64,000 nucleotides of DNA from Thalassotalea nanhaiensis (GCF_031583575.1 NZ_CP134146.1:3782001-3846000), one strand, 5' to 3'; positions 9,772 to 20,297 are shown, counted from the stretch's first letter. Notes: generated by a model not told the origin, from the letters alone. Numbers and translations: made by a program.

Positions 9772-10542
9772 TTATAAGTGAACGCCAACACGGAAAATTA
9801 TTGCATCACCATATCCATCTACACCTAACTTATTTTGAAAGTATCGATATTGAATGCCGGTATAAACGCGTTCAGTGATGTCATACCATAAACCAATGCC
9901 ACCATTTAACCCGGTTTCACCATATTGGTACTCGGCATAATCTTTGTTACGGTCCACTTCAATTTCATTCCAGTTGGTTAGCATAAATTTTTCACCGGCG
10001 ATGGTAAAGTTCATGCCCATATTCCAGCCAATCATCGCACCGTTCATACCATTAATATCATCAAACGATGTATCACTTTGCCCTGATTTAACTTCATGAA
10101 CACCAATAAACGGTTTAAACCAAAAGTCAGGCGATGACCAGCCCACATAACCAATTCCTATGACTGTATTTTGCTCACTGATATCACCAAAACCTGAATC
10201 GTTATAATCATAAACTTGACCATAGGCAGTTATGTTACCAAGGACTTTATAGTGCGCACTGACTTTAAACGCATTTGAACGTAAATCAGAATCCATATTG
10301 AGCTTTTCCATTTCATAAAAACCGTATATTTCACCCCATGAAAAACCAGCCCCCGCTTCAATACCAAAAGTAATATGATCTTCACGGGTCTCGCTTATAT
10401 CACCACCATTCCAACCTTCAGTACCATTAGTCCATGAAAGTCCATCAAAATAGGCATTTGCAAAACCATACTGATATTCAGCTTGAGCTGTAGTGGCAGC
10501 CATAGCGGCGGTTGCCATTAGTGCAATAATAAATTTACGCAT
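9772..10542 (-). CDS. OmpK/Tsx-family outer membrane channel protein
   Basis: Outer-membrane beta-barrel of the nucleoside-specific channel (Tsx/OmpK) family. A clear signal peptide (about residues 1-21, TTAQA-EYQYG) is followed by alternating aromatic-rich strands, and it ends in a typical barrel strand (IFRVGVHL). 256 aa fits Vibrio OmpK, a phage receptor; the natural substrate here cannot be read from sequence. ATG start with a GAGAA site just upstream; it has its own terminator, so it is probably monocistronic. Confidence 0.85.
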   Translation of the reverse strand: MRKFIIALMATAAMAATTAQAEYQYGFANAYFDGLSWTNGTEGWNGGDISETREDHITFGIEAGAGFSWGEIYGFYEMEKLNMDSDLRSNAFKVSAHYKVLGNITAYGQVYDYNDSGFGDISEQNTVIGIGYVGWSSPDFWFKPFIGVHEVKSGQSDTSFDDINGMNGAMIGWNMGMNFTIAGEKFMLTNWNEIEVDRNKDYAEYQYGETGLNGGIGLWYDITERVYTGIQYRYFQNKLGVDGYGDAIIFRVGVHL

Positions 10543-10925
10543 TATATTCTCGTATTGTCCAAGTGGAGGTACTTTAAAATTGCGCGCATTGTACTGGTTA
10601 TTTTGTATACGGCTCGCGTTGAAAGGTTATTTAATGTAATGAGAAATCGATATTCAGCATGGCTAAAACGAAAAGTATCCTAAATACAGCGGATTAGTTG
10701 TGAAAATGATTTACGCTTGATTACAAAAATCTTCAACATTTTGACTTTAAATATTGAACTTTTGCCAAAAACATTAATTTTTAACGTTTAAACGCCAAAC
10801 AAATGAAAAAATTTTAATAAAAAGCCAATTTTTTCCAATAAACCGGTGATTTAGTCTTTTCATTTGCTTCATTAGGGGCGACAATTTGAGGATAGGGTCT
10901 GTAGACCTAATAATTGGAGCACTAA
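10543..10925. other. 383-bp divergent intergenic region between ompK and yrbG
   Basis: Must hold the promoters of both divergent genes. I see a poor CRP-like TGTGA half-site near 10698 and a short palindrome, AGGGTCTGTAGACCT, just upstream of yrbG. No open frame, RNA gene or repeat copy is evident. Confidence 0.5.
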
Positions 10926-11903
10926 ATGTTCGTTGAAATACTCATCCTTCTCATTTCTTTAACTGCATTGGTTATCAGTGCCGATAAGTTTGTGTTTGGC
11001 GCTGCCGCCATAGCAAGAAACTATGGTATCGCACCGATGATTATCGGTTTAACAATTGTTGCTATGGGCTCATCCGCACCTGAAATGCTGGTAGCAGCGA
11101 CAGCTGCAATGAAAGGTTCTTCTGATACAGCCATTGGTAACGCAATTGGCTCTAATATTACCAATATTGCTTTAGTATTAGGGTTAACAGCTCTATTCAA
11201 ACCTTTAATGGTTTCCTCACTGACTCTCAAACGTGAAATACCAATACTGTTGGTCATCACCATTATTGCCAGTTATATGTTGTTTGATCTGCAGTTTACC
11301 TTTACTGAAGGTGTGATATTAATGACTGGTTTTGTTTTGTTTATTGTTATTTTATTGATCGTAACATTACGACAAAGTAAAAAGAGTAAAATTAGCGATC
11401 CGTTAATCCTCGAAGCAGAATTAGATATTCCCGAAAATGTAAGTTCATCCAGTGCCTTATTCTGGCTCACTTTCGGTATTATTTTATTACCACTAAGTGC
11501 TCACTTTTTAGTTGAGTCAGCAACTGTTATCGCCAAATCTGTAGGCATCAGTGATCTTGTCATCGGTTTAACAATTATCGCGATTGGTACCAGCTTGCCC
11601 GAACTTGCCGCAAGTATAATGAGTTTAATCAAGAAAGAAGATGATTTGGCATTAGGTAATATTATCGGCTCAAACATTTTCAATATTTTAGCTGTTTTAG
11701 CATTACCTGCTTTAATTGCACCAGGGGCTGTCGATAGTGAAGTAGCATCACGTGACATTCCGTTCATGTTAGGAATAACCTTTTTAGTATTCTTATTATG
11801 TTTTAGTTTGAGCGGGCAATTTAGAATTACCCGTTTGAAAGGATTGGTATTGTTTATTGGCTTTATTGTTTATCAATACCTAATCTTTAATCAGTTTGTT
11901 TAA
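10926..11903 (+). CDS. yrbG: Calcium/sodium antiporter (CaCA family, YrbG)
   Basis: Inner-membrane cation/Ca2+ exchanger, 325 aa with about ten membrane segments. The two inverted alpha repeats carry the family motifs: GSSAPEML with GNAIGSNITNI in the first half, and GTSLPELAAS with GNIIGSNIFNI in the second. ATG start preceded by a good GGAG site. It is first in the yrbG-kdsD-kdsC-lptC-lptA-lptB run conserved in enteric bacteria. Confidence 0.93.
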   Translation: MFVEILILLISLTALVISADKFVFGAAAIARNYGIAPMIIGLTIVAMGSSAPEMLVAATAAMKGSSDTAIGNAIGSNITNIALVLGLTALFKPLMVSSLTLKREIPILLVITIIASYMLFDLQFTFTEGVILMTGFVLFIVILLIVTLRQSKKSKISDPLILEAELDIPENVSSSSALFWLTFGIILLPLSAHFLVESATVIAKSVGISDLVIGLTIIAIGTSLPELAASIMSLIKKEDDLALGNIIGSNIFNILAVLALPALIAPGAVDSEVASRDIPFMLGITFLVFLLCFSLSGQFRITRLKGLVLFIGFIVYQYLIFNQFV

Positions 11904-11915
11904 GTGAGTTTATCA

Positions 11916-12890
11916 ATGCCCCACGCCAGTAAATTTAAAGAACTTGCAGCGCAAGTTATCGATATAGAAACAAACGCAGTGGCTAATCTGCATACTTATA
12001 TTGATGACCATTTTGCCAAAGCCTGTCAATACATGTTCGATTGTAGTGGCAGAGTTATAGTTATCGGTATGGGAAAGTCAGGTCACATAGGCGGTAAAAT
12101 TGCAGCGACTCTTGCCAGTACGGGTACACCAGCATTTTTTGTCCACCCAGGTGAAGCAAGTCATGGTGATTTGGGTATGGTAACCAGTCAAGATGTCGTG
12201 CTGACAATTTCTAATTCTGGTGAAACCGGCGAAGTATTGGCAATACTGCCGGTAATAAAACGCATTGGTGCTAAATTAATCGCAATGTCAGGTAACACTC
12301 AATCGACTTTGGCAAAACTTGCAGACGTCCATATTTGTATTGATGTTCCACAAGAAGCATGTCCACTGGGGTTGGCTCCAACGTCGAGTACGACCGCAAC
12401 CTTAGTGATGGGTGATGCTCTGGCTGTGGCGCTATTAAATGCGAAAGGTTTTACTGCCGACGACTTTGCTTTATCACATCCTGGCGGTAGTTTAGGTAAG
12501 CGTTTATTGTTGCGCTTAGCTGACATAATGCACAGTGGCGAACGACTACCAGTTATTAATGAAACGGCACTTATAAAAGAAGCACTGGTAGAAATTTCTA
12601 GCAAAGGCTTAGGCATGACAGCGGTAGTTGATGATAGCGGAGTTTTAACTGGCTTATTTACCGATGGTGATTTACGACGTATCCTTGATGAAGAAATAAA
12701 CATTCATAAAGACAATATAGCCAGCGTAATGACCAAAAACCCGATTGTAGCAACTAGCGAAATGTTAGCAGCTGAAGCGCTCAAAGCGATGGAAGATAAA
12801 AGTATCAATGGCTTAATAATAGTTGATAAAAACCATCAACCTATTGGTGCGATGAATATGCACGACATATTAAAAGCGGGAGTCATTTAA
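11916..12890 (+). CDS. kdsD: Arabinose-5-phosphate isomerase KdsD
   Basis: Converts ribulose 5-phosphate to arabinose 5-phosphate, the first step to KDO for LPS. An N-terminal SIS domain (about residues 35-170; IGMGKSGHIGGKIAATLAST) is followed by two CBS domains (about 200-324). I start at ATG 11916, which has an AAGTGAG site about 7 nt upstream; a GTG at 11904, directly after the yrbG stop, is a possible alternative. kdsC follows after 4 bp. Confidence 0.94.
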   Translation: MPHASKFKELAAQVIDIETNAVANLHTYIDDHFAKACQYMFDCSGRVIVIGMGKSGHIGGKIAATLASTGTPAFFVHPGEASHGDLGMVTSQDVVLTISNSGETGEVLAILPVIKRIGAKLIAMSGNTQSTLAKLADVHICIDVPQEACPLGLAPTSSTTATLVMGDALAVALLNAKGFTADDFALSHPGGSLGKRLLLRLADIMHSGERLPVINETALIKEALVEISSKGLGMTAVVDDSGVLTGLFTDGDLRRILDEEINIHKDNIASVMTKNPIVATSEMLAAEALKAMEDKSINGLIIVDKNHQPIGAMNMHDILKAGVI

Positions 12891-12894
12891 CCTT

Positions 12895-13461
12895 ATGAAC
12901 CAAACAAACTCTTTAACCAGTACTCTTTACGGGCAAGTAGACAGCAAAATTATTAAGCAAGCAGCACAAATTAAGTTATTGGTTTGTGATGTTGATGGCG
13001 TTTTTTCTGATGGTCGAATTTATTTAGGTAATGATGGCGAAGAGCTAAAGGCATTTAATACTAAGGATGGTTTTGGCATAAAAGCTCTTGGTCAAAACGG
13101 TGTCGATGTGGCTGTGATCACTGGTAGAAAATCCAATATCGTTGAAAAGCGTATGACCGCTTTAGGCGTAAAATTCATTGTCCAGGGTGAAGAAGATAAA
13201 TTACCGGCATTGATGAACATCGCTAAAAACTTGGAACTAACTAACGATCAAATTGCCTATATAGGTGATGACGTTCCAGATTTACCTTGTATAGAAGCTG
13301 TTGGATTAGGAGTAGCGGTAAACGATGCTCATCCTTTAGTTAAACAAGGCGCAAATTATGTTACCTTTATTAACGGTGGTTTTGGAGCTGTCAGAGAACT
13401 TTGTGATCTCATAATGCAAAGTCAAAACACATTACAAAATGCTAAAGGAAGCAGCATATGA
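12895..13461 (+). CDS. kdsC: 3-deoxy-D-manno-octulosonate 8-phosphate phosphatase
   Basis: HAD-family phosphatase that releases KDO from KDO-8-phosphate. The nucleophile motif DVDGVFSDGR is near residues 32-41, followed by TGRKS (motif II) and GDDVPDLP (motif IV). 188 aa is standard for KdsC, which lacks the large cap and works as a tetramer. Overlaps lptC by 4 bp (ATGA). Confidence 0.96.
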   Translation: MNQTNSLTSTLYGQVDSKIIKQAAQIKLLVCDVDGVFSDGRIYLGNDGEELKAFNTKDGFGIKALGQNGVDVAVITGRKSNIVEKRMTALGVKFIVQGEEDKLPALMNIAKNLELTNDQIAYIGDDVPDLPCIEAVGLGVAVNDAHPLVKQGANYVTFINGGFGAVRELCDLIMQSQNTLQNAKGSSI

Positions 13462-14024
13462 GTCGATTGCACACTATTTCAACGATTATATTTATCATCG
13501 CATTATCCATTTATGGTTACATGCAATGGCAAAAATCGAATGAGCCTATTGTGCAAATTGTAAAACCTAAAGATGAGCCAGACTTTGTCGCAACAGAATT
13601 AAGTTCAAACCAATATGATTCAATGGGTAATTTAACTCATACTATTTATGCTGATAAAATGTCTCATTATATGGATAATACGGAAACGCTCTTTCTAGCT
13701 CCTAAATATACGCTATACCCCACAGATGGTAGTGCAGTTTGGCATTTATCAGCTAATGAAGGGCGTTTGGGCGAAGATAATATCTTATTACTCAATGATA
13801 GAGTACGATTGCTTTCTGAGGATAAAACAAGTTTTATTTCAGAAATACACGGCAAATCTTTAAATGTAGATTTAACTAATAATATCATTACTTCTGAGCA
13901 GACTATCCTTTTAAAAGGTAAAGACTTCACTATGTATGGCTCTGGATTGCACGTTGATATTAACACCACTAAAATGACTTTGAATGAACATGTACAAACA
14001 ATTTATAAAAAACATGCCTCATAA
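13458..14024 (+). CDS. lptC: LPS export protein LptC
   Basis: Bitopic inner-membrane protein linking the LptB2FG transporter to the periplasmic LptA bridge. One N-terminal membrane helix (about residues 6-22) precedes the LptC beta-jellyroll. Start ATG overlaps the kdsC stop. The 188-aa length and order kdsC-lptC-lptA-lptB support the call although sequence conservation in this family is low. Confidence 0.92.
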   Translation: MSRLHTISTIIFIIALSIYGYMQWQKSNEPIVQIVKPKDEPDFVATELSSNQYDSMGNLTHTIYADKMSHYMDNTETLFLAPKYTLYPTDGSAVWHLSANEGRLGEDNILLLNDRVRLLSEDKTSFISEIHGKSLNVDLTNNIITSEQTILLKGKDFTMYGSGLHVDINTTKMTLNEHVQTIYKKHAS

Positions 14025-14553
14025 ATTACTGCTCGGCATAGCATTATCATTTACTTCAGCAACAGTTGTTGCAGAAGAAGCTGACTTTAAACAAGAGATT
14101 GTAATTGTTGCGAAAAAGCAATCTAGCGATTTAAAAAATAAGATTGCCAGCTATATGGAAGATGTAAAAATCACCCAGGGCACACTAAGTATCGAAGCCG
14201 ATGTAGTGAAAGTAACCAATCAGGAAGGGACTGATCTTAAGCATTATTTGGCAACAGGAAACCCAGCTCGGTTTAGCCAAATTCTTGATGATGGCCAAAA
14301 AATTGAGTTGCAAGCAGATGAAGTATCATACTCTCCCCATACGCAAACCATAACCATTAAAGGTAATGCATCGGTTAGCCAAGAAGGCAGTATGGTTAAA
14401 GGCGATATAATCACCTATAACATTGCAACTGAGCAGTTGAGCGCGGAAAGTACCAGCACAGTTACAACAATTTTAAAGCCGGAAGTGAAGCAAGAAACTC
14501 AAGATGCAGAAACTAAAATTAACAATGAAGTAGAGCAAGATAAAGAACAATAA
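13984..14553 (+). CDS. lptA: LPS export periplasmic protein LptA
   Basis: Periplasmic OstA-domain protein that forms the LPS bridge between LptC and LptD. A signal peptide ends near TVVAEE; the domain follows to about residue 160, then a Glu/Lys/Gln-rich tail. The start is ambiguous: ATG at 13984 overlaps lptC by 41 bp, ATG at 14014 would overlap by 11 bp and give a more compact signal peptide. No good ribosome site marks either. lptB starts just after its stop. Confidence 0.9.
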   Translation: MNMYKQFIKNMPHKLLLGIALSFTSATVVAEEADFKQEIVIVAKKQSSDLKNKIASYMEDVKITQGTLSIEADVVKVTNQEGTDLKHYLATGNPARFSQILDDGQKIELQADEVSYSPHTQTITIKGNASVSQEGSMVKGDIITYNIATEQLSAESTSTVTTILKPEVKQETQDAETKINNEVEQDKEQ

Positions 14554-14554
14554 T

Positions 14555-15283
14555 ATGACCTCAACTTTAAAAGCACAAAACCTTGCCAAATCCTATAGCG
14601 GCCGAAAAGTAGTAAAAAGTGTCAGCTTAACGGTTAACTCAGGCCAAATCGTTGGACTGTTAGGTCCTAATGGTGCGGGTAAAACTACCTCGTTTTATAT
14701 GATCGTAGGTTTAGTGCCAAGTGATGAAGGATCTGTTGTATTAAATGATCAAGACTTAACGTTATTACCTATGCATGAAAGAGCTCGACAAGGCATAGGC
14801 TATCTCCCACAAGAAGCATCTATTTTTCGAAAGCTTAGTGTCTTTGATAACATCATGGCCATTTTACAAACTCGTAAAGATCTAGACGATATTGCCAAAC
14901 AAGAAAAGCTGGAAAGTTTAGTTGAAGAATTTAATATTGGTCACATTATTGAAAATACTGGACAAAGTTTATCTGGTGGTGAAAGGCGTCGTGTAGAAAT
15001 TGCTCGAGCGTTGGCTGCGGATCCAAAATTTATTTTATTAGATGAACCGTTTGCCGGTGTAGACCCTATTTCAGTAGGCGATATTAAAAAGATTATTTTA
15101 CAGTTAAAAGAACGTGGTATCGGAGTACTTATCACCGACCACAACGTACGAGAAACCCTCGATGTGTGTGAACATGCATATATTGTAAGTCATGGTGAAT
15201 TAATCGCTGAAGGTAATGCCGAACAGGTTTTAAGTAATCAACATGTTCGAGATGTCTACCTAGGTGAGAAATTCAAGCTATAG
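14555..15283 (+). CDS. lptB: LPS export ABC transporter ATPase LptB
   Basis: Cytoplasmic ATPase of LptB2FGC, powering LPS extraction from the inner membrane. Walker [10 protein letters not shown] at about residues 36-44, signature [15 protein letters not shown] and Walker [11 protein letters not shown] are intact. 242 aa is the family length. The terminal gene of the lpt run; rpoN follows after about 110 bp. Confidence 0.97.
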   Translation: MTSTLKAQNLAKSYSGRKVVKSVSLTVNSGQIVGLLGPNGAGKTTSFYMIVGLVPSDEGSVVLNDQDLTLLPMHERARQGIGYLPQEASIFRKLSVFDNIMAILQTRKDLDDIAKQEKLESLVEEFNIGHIIENTGQSLSGGERRRVEIARALAADPKFILLDEPFAGVDPISVGDIKKIILQLKERGIGVLITDHNVRETLDVCEHAYIVSHGELIAEGNAEQVLSNQHVRDVYLGEKFKL

Positions 15284-15393
15284 TTATATTATAAGACGTA
15301 GCTTAGAGCGAATTAATACCCATTCGTTTCTCGTGTAATCAGTAGTTAACTTGCATAAACTAACTTTATGCAAATTTGGAATTTTTTCAAACA

Positions 15394-16890
15394 ATGAGAC
15401 CTAGTCTTCAGCTCCGTATGGGGCAACACTTAACGATGACCCCACAATTGCAACAAGCGATAAAGCTGTTGCAACTATCTACGTTAGATCTTCAACAAGA
15501 AATTCAAGAAGCCCTCGATAGCAATCCTTTATTAGAGGTTGATGAATCGGCTAATCAAGAAGAAAACAATGCTAATTCTGACTCGCACCTAGATAGTAAA
15601 CCAGCTACTGCAGATACTCCTGACGGAAGTGAAGATGCGCAGCCTACGCATGATGAAATAAGTACCTCTGAAGCATTAACTCAAAATGAAATTCCACAAG
15701 AGCTATCCGTAGATTCAACATGGGAAGAAAGCTTTAGTGCCGGTACGTCGAATACGGGACTTGGTGGCGTCAGTAATGATGATTATGTTTATCAAGGAGA
15801 AACGTCAGAATCTATCCAGGATCATTTGACCTGGCAAATGGAATTAACTCCGTTTTCAGATACTGACCGTACCATTGCCGTAACAATAATTGATGCCATT
15901 GATGACAGCGGCTACCTTACGGTAACCTGCGAAGATATTTTATCCAGCTTAGGCGACGATGAAGTTGAATTAGACGAAGTTGAAGCAGTGTTAAAACGCA
16001 TTCACATGTTTGACCCTATTGGCTCAGGAGCCAAGTCTATTGCCGATTGCTTACTTATTCAACTTGCTCAGTTTAGCCCCGACACCCCCTTTATTGCAGA
16101 AGCCAAGTTAGTCATTAGCGAGCATATCGATTTATTAGGTAATCGTGATTTTAGACAAATCATGCGTAAAACCAAATTAAAAGAACCACAGCTAAAAGAA
16201 GTGATGCAACTCATTCACTCATTAAACCCAAGACCGGGCGATGCGATTGTTCAACAAGAAGAACAATACGTTATTCCTGATGTCAGTGTGTTCAAAAAAA
16301 ATGGTCGCTGGGTGGTAGAATTGAACCCTGATACCGCGCCCAAAATTGGTATTAACAATCAATATGCCTCGTTAGTAAAAACAACTAAATCATCAGAAGA
16401 CAGCCAGTTCATTCGCTCACATTTACAAGAAGCCAAGTGGTTTATCAAATCACTTGAAAGTAGAAACGACACATTATTGAAAGTTTCTAATTGTATTGTT
16501 CAGCAACAACAAGGCTTTTTTGAACATGGTCCAGAAGCAATGCGTCCAATGGTATTAAACGATATTGCCGAAGCTGTTGAAATGCATGAATCAACAATTT
16601 CACGTGTAACCACGCAAAAGTATATGCATACCCCCAGAGGTATATTTGAATTAAAATACTTCTTCTCGAGTCATGTCAGTACAGAGAATGGTGGTGAATG
16701 TTCATCAACAGCAATACGTGCGCTGATTAAAAAACTCGTCGATGCAGAGATAGCAGCAAAGCCATTAAGTGACAGCAAAATGGCTGAACTACTTAGCGAT
16801 CAAGGTATCAATGTTGCACGTCGAACCATTGCAAAATATAGAGAATCGTTAGGTATTCCACCATCGAATCAACGAAAAAGTTTACTTTAA
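15394..16890 (+). CDS. rpoN: RNA polymerase sigma-54 factor RpoN
   Basis: Alternative sigma factor requiring enhancer-binding activators. The Gln-rich region I starts at the N terminus ([19 protein letters not shown]), an acidic low-complexity region II covers about residues 50-120, and region III ends with the RpoN box [10 protein letters not shown] near residue 480. The frame is open from a TTG at 15376, but ATG 15394 lines up with the E. coli N terminus (498 aa). hpf, ptsN, rapZ and ptsO follow, the standard rpoN operon. Confidence 0.97.
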   Translation: MRPSLQLRMGQHLTMTPQLQQAIKLLQLSTLDLQQEIQEALDSNPLLEVDESANQEENNANSDSHLDSKPATADTPDGSEDAQPTHDEISTSEALTQNEIPQELSVDSTWEESFSAGTSNTGLGGVSNDDYVYQGETSESIQDHLTWQMELTPFSDTDRTIAVTIIDAIDDSGYLTVTCEDILSSLGDDEVELDEVEAVLKRIHMFDPIGSGAKSIADCLLIQLAQFSPDTPFIAEAKLVISEHIDLLGNRDFRQIMRKTKLKEPQLKEVMQLIHSLNPRPGDAIVQQEEQYVIPDVSVFKKNGRWVVELNPDTAPKIGINNQYASLVKTTKSSEDSQFIRSHLQEAKWFIKSLESRNDTLLKVSNCIVQQQQGFFEHGPEAMRPMVLNDIAEAVEMHESTISRVTTQKYMHTPRGIFELKYFFSSHVSTENGGECSSTAIRALIKKLVDAEIAAKPLSDSKMAELLSDQGINVARRTIAKYRESLGIPPSNQRKSLL

Positions 16891-16915
16891 AACCAACAAA
16901 ACAAGGATAAAGCTT

Positions 16916-17203
16916 ATGCAAATTAATCTATCTGGCCATCATGTTGAAGTTACCGACTCTATGCGCTCATATGTGAGTGAAAAATTACAAAAACTGGAAC
17001 GACATTTTGATCACATAAACAATGTCTATGTGGTGTTAAAAGTAGAAAAACTACAACAAATTGCAGAAGCAACCTTGCATGTAAATGCTGGCGAGATCTT
17101 TGCCTCAGCCAATCATGAAGATATGTATGCGGCAATAGACGGCTTGGTCGACAAATTAGATAGACAAGTTCTTAAACATAAGGCTAAGTTAGCCCACCAT
17201 TAA
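16916..17203 (+). CDS. hpf: Ribosome hibernation promoting factor (short form)
   Basis: 95-aa HPF/YfiA-family protein that binds the 30S subunit in stationary phase and promotes 100S dimers together with RMF. It has the beta-alpha-beta-beta-beta-alpha pattern and lacks the C-terminal dimerisation domain of long HPF. The ribosome site AAGGAT lies 8 nt before the ATG. Its position directly after rpoN is conserved in gammaproteobacteria. Confidence 0.94.
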   Translation: MQINLSGHHVEVTDSMRSYVSEKLQKLERHFDHINNVYVVLKVEKLQQIAEATLHVNAGEIFASANHEDMYAAIDGLVDKLDRQVLKHKAKLAHH

Positions 17204-17205
17204 CT

Positions 17206-17655
17206 ATGAAACTAGATCAATTATTAAGCCCTGACTGCACCCTATGTGCAGTACAGGGTAAAAGTAAGAAAAACATTCTTCAACAAATCAGTGCAATTGC
17301 AGCGAACAAAATTAGTAGTGCAAGCGCAAAAGAATTGTTGGAAAGCTTAAGCAAAAGAGAAAAATTAAGTAGTACTGGAATTGGTAATGGTATTGCTATT
17401 CCACACGGAAAAATCAATAACAGTGAAAGACCCGTAGCAGTATTATTGACAACAGATAAGCCGGTTATCTTCGACGCTATTGATGATAAGCCGGTGGATA
17501 TCTTTTTCGCGCTGTTCGTACCCGAAGATCATTGTCAGCAACATTTAGAGACTTTGGCCAGTGTTGCGAAATTTTTTAGTGATAAAGAGAATAGTAAAAG
17601 AGTGAGACGTTGTCACAGCGCCACTGAACTTCATCAATTGGTTGTAAACAATTAG
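17206..17655 (+). CDS. ptsN: Nitrogen-PTS EIIA component PtsN
   Basis: EIIA-Ntr of the regulatory (non-transporting) PTS, phosphorylated by NPr. The phosphorylated His is His67 in GIAIPHGKI. 149 aa, single EIIA-2 domain. It starts two bases after hpf and is followed closely by rapZ, so one transcript is likely. Confidence 0.95.
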   Translation: MKLDQLLSPDCTLCAVQGKSKKNILQQISAIAANKISSASAKELLESLSKREKLSSTGIGNGIAIPHGKINNSERPVAVLLTTDKPVIFDAIDDKPVDIFFALFVPEDHCQQHLETLASVAKFFSDKENSKRVRRCHSATELHQLVVNN

Positions 17656-17662
17656 GTAAAAA

Positions 17663-18508
17663 ATGAAACTAATCATCGTAAGTGGACGTTCAGGCTCAGG
17701 TAAAACCGTCGCGTTAAGAGTGCTTGAAGATCTTGGTTATTATTGTGTTGATAATATTCCGGTAAACCTATTACCCGCACTAACGCATACCGTTATTAAT
17801 GACTATGAGAATGTTGCCGTATCACTCGATGTACGTAACCTGCCAGAAAACCCTGACGATGTTAAAGAGATCATAGATTACCTGCCTAATTCGGTAGAAT
17901 TAAGTATCTTGTATTTAGACGCCGATGATAGTGAACTTATACGACGCTACAGCGAAACAAGACGTTTACATCCACTTATTCGTCAAAATATGGCACTTGA
18001 TCAGGCTATTGCTCTTGAGAAAAAATTACTGGACCCAGTGGCAAGTAGAGCAAATTTATACATCAATACGTCAAAATTAACCCCTCATCAACTTGCCGAT
18101 TTAGTGCGAGAAAGAGTACTGGGTTCAACGACCGGTAATTTAGTCATTGTATTTGAATCATTTGGCTTTAAATATGGCGTACCTTCTGATGCTGATTACG
18201 TGTTTGATGCAAGATTTTTACCTAACCCTTTCTGGGAAGAAGGACTAAAAGCCTACAATGGCTTGGATCAACCTGTACAAGACTTTTTGGCAAGCCAACC
18301 GATAGTCACAAAATTTATTTGGCAAATTAACTCTTTCATGATGACCTGGTTACCGCACTTAGAACGTAATAATCGTACTTATTTAACTATCGCTGTCGGC
18401 TGTACTGGTGGCCAGCATAGAAGTGTTTATATTGCCGAAACTTTAGCAAAACAGTTTAAAAAAGAGCACAAAGATATACAAATTCGTCACCGTGAAATGA
18501 GTAAATAA
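17663..18508 (+). CDS. rapZ: RNase adapter protein RapZ
   Basis: P-loop protein that in E. coli binds sRNA GlmZ and directs RNase E to it, controlling glucosamine-6-phosphate synthase. Walker A GRSGSGKT is at residues 8-15. The conserved C-terminal GCTGGQHRSVYI segment is also present, and 281 aa is normal. Whether GlmY/GlmZ exist in this organism cannot be judged from the window. Confidence 0.95.
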   Translation: MKLIIVSGRSGSGKTVALRVLEDLGYYCVDNIPVNLLPALTHTVINDYENVAVSLDVRNLPENPDDVKEIIDYLPNSVELSILYLDADDSELIRRYSETRRLHPLIRQNMALDQAIALEKKLLDPVASRANLYINTSKLTPHQLADLVRERVLGSTTGNLVIVFESFGFKYGVPSDADYVFDARFLPNPFWEEGLKAYNGLDQPVQDFLASQPIVTKFIWQINSFMMTWLPHLERNNRTYLTIAVGCTGGQHRSVYIAETLAKQFKKEHKDIQIRHREMSK

Positions 18509-18516
18509 CCATAAAA

Positions 18517-18798
18517 ATGACGTCATTAACAATTGAACAAAGTGTCCTCATAGAGAATAAATTAGGCCTGCATGCAAGAGCTGCAACTAAATTAGCAAAA
18601 TTAAGTAAAAACTATCAGGCTAAAATTACCCTAACATTGGAGAAAAAGTCGGCTGAGGCGGATTCAATTATGGGGCTGATGCTATTAACTGGTAGCCAAG
18701 GCAAAGAAGTGCACATCAAAGCCGAAGGGATTCAAGCCCGCGAAGCAATGACTGCAGTAATTCAATTGTTTTTAGACAAATTTGACGAAGACGAATAA
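18517..18798 (+). CDS. ptsO: Nitrogen-PTS phosphocarrier NPr
   Basis: HPr-like phosphocarrier (93 aa) transferring phosphate from EI-Ntr to PtsN. The active His19 lies in the LGLHARAAT motif. The rpoN-hpf-ptsN-rapZ-ptsO context identifies it as NPr and not the sugar HPr. Confidence 0.94.
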   Translation: MTSLTIEQSVLIENKLGLHARAATKLAKLSKNYQAKITLTLEKKSAEADSIMGLMLLTGSQGKEVHIKAEGIQAREAMTAVIQLFLDKFDEDE

Positions 18799-18901
18799 AG
18801 CTGTAGTCTAATTTTAATAAAAATTAGCTGATAAAACCATTAGCTTACGTTAAACTTGCATTGATTTAGAATTAAAACAACAACCTTGCACAGGGTGATT
18901 C

Positions 18902-20263
18902 ATGCCAGAGATATCAGAGCAAGAAATTAGCCAAAAACGTTTATTGGAAATTAATACCGCTTTAGAAAGTGGTATGTTCGTTTATGTGCGAAAAATGTTC
19001 CAGCATATGCCGCCTTTCGACATTGCCCTACTTCTCGAGTCATCAACTTCACGCAGTCGTAACGTACTTTGGCAATTAATTGATCCTGATTTACAGGGTG
19101 AAATCCTAGAAGAGCTTTCTGAAGAAGTACGTAAGGGTATCTTAAGAAACATGCAACCCGAAAAAGTTGCTGCTGTTGCTGAAGGTATGGACATCGACGA
19201 TTTGGCTGAGGTTTTAAGAACCCTGCCCGACTCTGTTTATAAAGAAGTTCTAAATTCTATGGACTCGCAGGATAGAACACGAGTTGAACAAGCTCTATCT
19301 TACGAAGAGGATACAGCCGGCGGTATCATGAATACCGACACTATTACTCTGCGCCCAGATATCACCATAGATGTGATTTTGCGGTATTTGCGATTAAAGG
19401 GTGAATTACCAGAAGCAACAGATTCATTCTATGTTGTAAATCGCCAAGATAAGTTTATTGGCTCTGTTTCACTCGCAGATTTAGTTACGGCAAGACCAGA
19501 GCAAGCGATTGCTGAAATTACCGATTACGACACCATCGCAATAACCGTTGATACTGAAGAAATTGAAGTTGCCAAATTATTTGAGCGACATGACTGGTTT
19601 TCAGCGCCTGTAATTGATGAAACTGGCCGTTTGCTTGGTCGTATAACCATAGATGATGTTATTGATGTCATCCGCGAAGATGCCGAGCACTCAATGATGA
19701 GTATGGCGGGTTTAGATGATGAAGCCGATACCTTCGCCCCGGTGATAAAAAGTACGCAACAACGCTCCATTTGGCTTGGTGTAAATTTGATCACCGCCTT
19801 AATGGCAGTTGCTGTTTCAAGCATGTTTGAAGGGATATTAGCCGAAATGGCGATCTTGGCTGTTTTAAATACCTTAGTGCCAAGTATGGGCGGTGTTGCC
19901 GGCAATCAAACATTAACCCTGGTGATTCGAGGTATGGCACTTGGTCATATAGGTGATAATAACGCCCGTACTATCTTAAACAAAGAAATCGCAGTAGGAT
20001 TTTTAAACGGACTGATTTGGGCATTATTTATCGCCTCAATCGTCGCTATTTGGAAACAAGATATCGTTTTAGGTGGAATTATTGCATTCGCCATGTTGAT
20101 GAATTTAACAGTAGCGGGACTTGCTGGTGTTGCGACACCTTTAGTACTGAAGAAAATGAATATCGACCCCGCATTAGCCGGTAGCGTTATTCTAACGACA
20201 ATAACAGATGTTGTTGGGATATTTGCGTTTCTTGGTACGGCAACTTTACTATTAGGTAGTTAA
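18902..20263 (+). CDS. mgtE: Magnesium transporter MgtE
   Basis: Mg2+-selective channel of the MgtE family, 453 aa. An N-terminal helical MgtE_N domain (about residues 30-130) is followed by two CBS domains (about 135-260) that gate the pore by cytoplasmic Mg2+, then five C-terminal membrane helices (about 285-453) with the conserved pore region. ATG start with a GGGTG site upstream. Separated by 103 bp from ptsO, with a short AT-rich hairpin between, so it may have its own promoter. Confidence 0.95.
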   Translation: MPEISEQEISQKRLLEINTALESGMFVYVRKMFQHMPPFDIALLLESSTSRSRNVLWQLIDPDLQGEILEELSEEVRKGILRNMQPEKVAAVAEGMDIDDLAEVLRTLPDSVYKEVLNSMDSQDRTRVEQALSYEEDTAGGIMNTDTITLRPDITIDVILRYLRLKGELPEATDSFYVVNRQDKFIGSVSLADLVTARPEQAIAEITDYDTIAITVDTEEIEVAKLFERHDWFSAPVIDETGRLLGRITIDDVIDVIREDAEHSMMSMAGLDDEADTFAPVIKSTQQRSIWLGVNLITALMAVAVSSMFEGILAEMAILAVLNTLVPSMGGVAGNQTLTLVIRGMALGHIGDNNARTILNKEIAVGFLNGLIWALFIASIVAIWKQDIVLGGIIAFAMLMNLTVAGLAGVATPLVLKKMNIDPALAGSVILTTITDVVGIFAFLGTATLLLGS

Positions 20264-20264
20264 A

Positions 20265-20288
20265 ACGAATCTCGAGTTCGAGATTCGT
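20265..20288. terminator. Perfect palindrome between convergent mgtE and pmbA
   Basis: ACGAATCTCGA and TCGAGATTCGT are perfect 11-bp arms around a 2-nt loop, followed by a further ATTCGAG partial copy. It sits directly between two converging stop codons and may act as a bidirectional terminator. There is no long T-run, so it could instead be a dispersed palindromic unit. Confidence 0.6.
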
Positions 20289-20297
20289 AATTCGAGT

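Noticed and set aside
10690-10720. CRP site upstream of ompK
   Set aside because: Only one TGTGA half is good; the other half is poor, so I do not call it.
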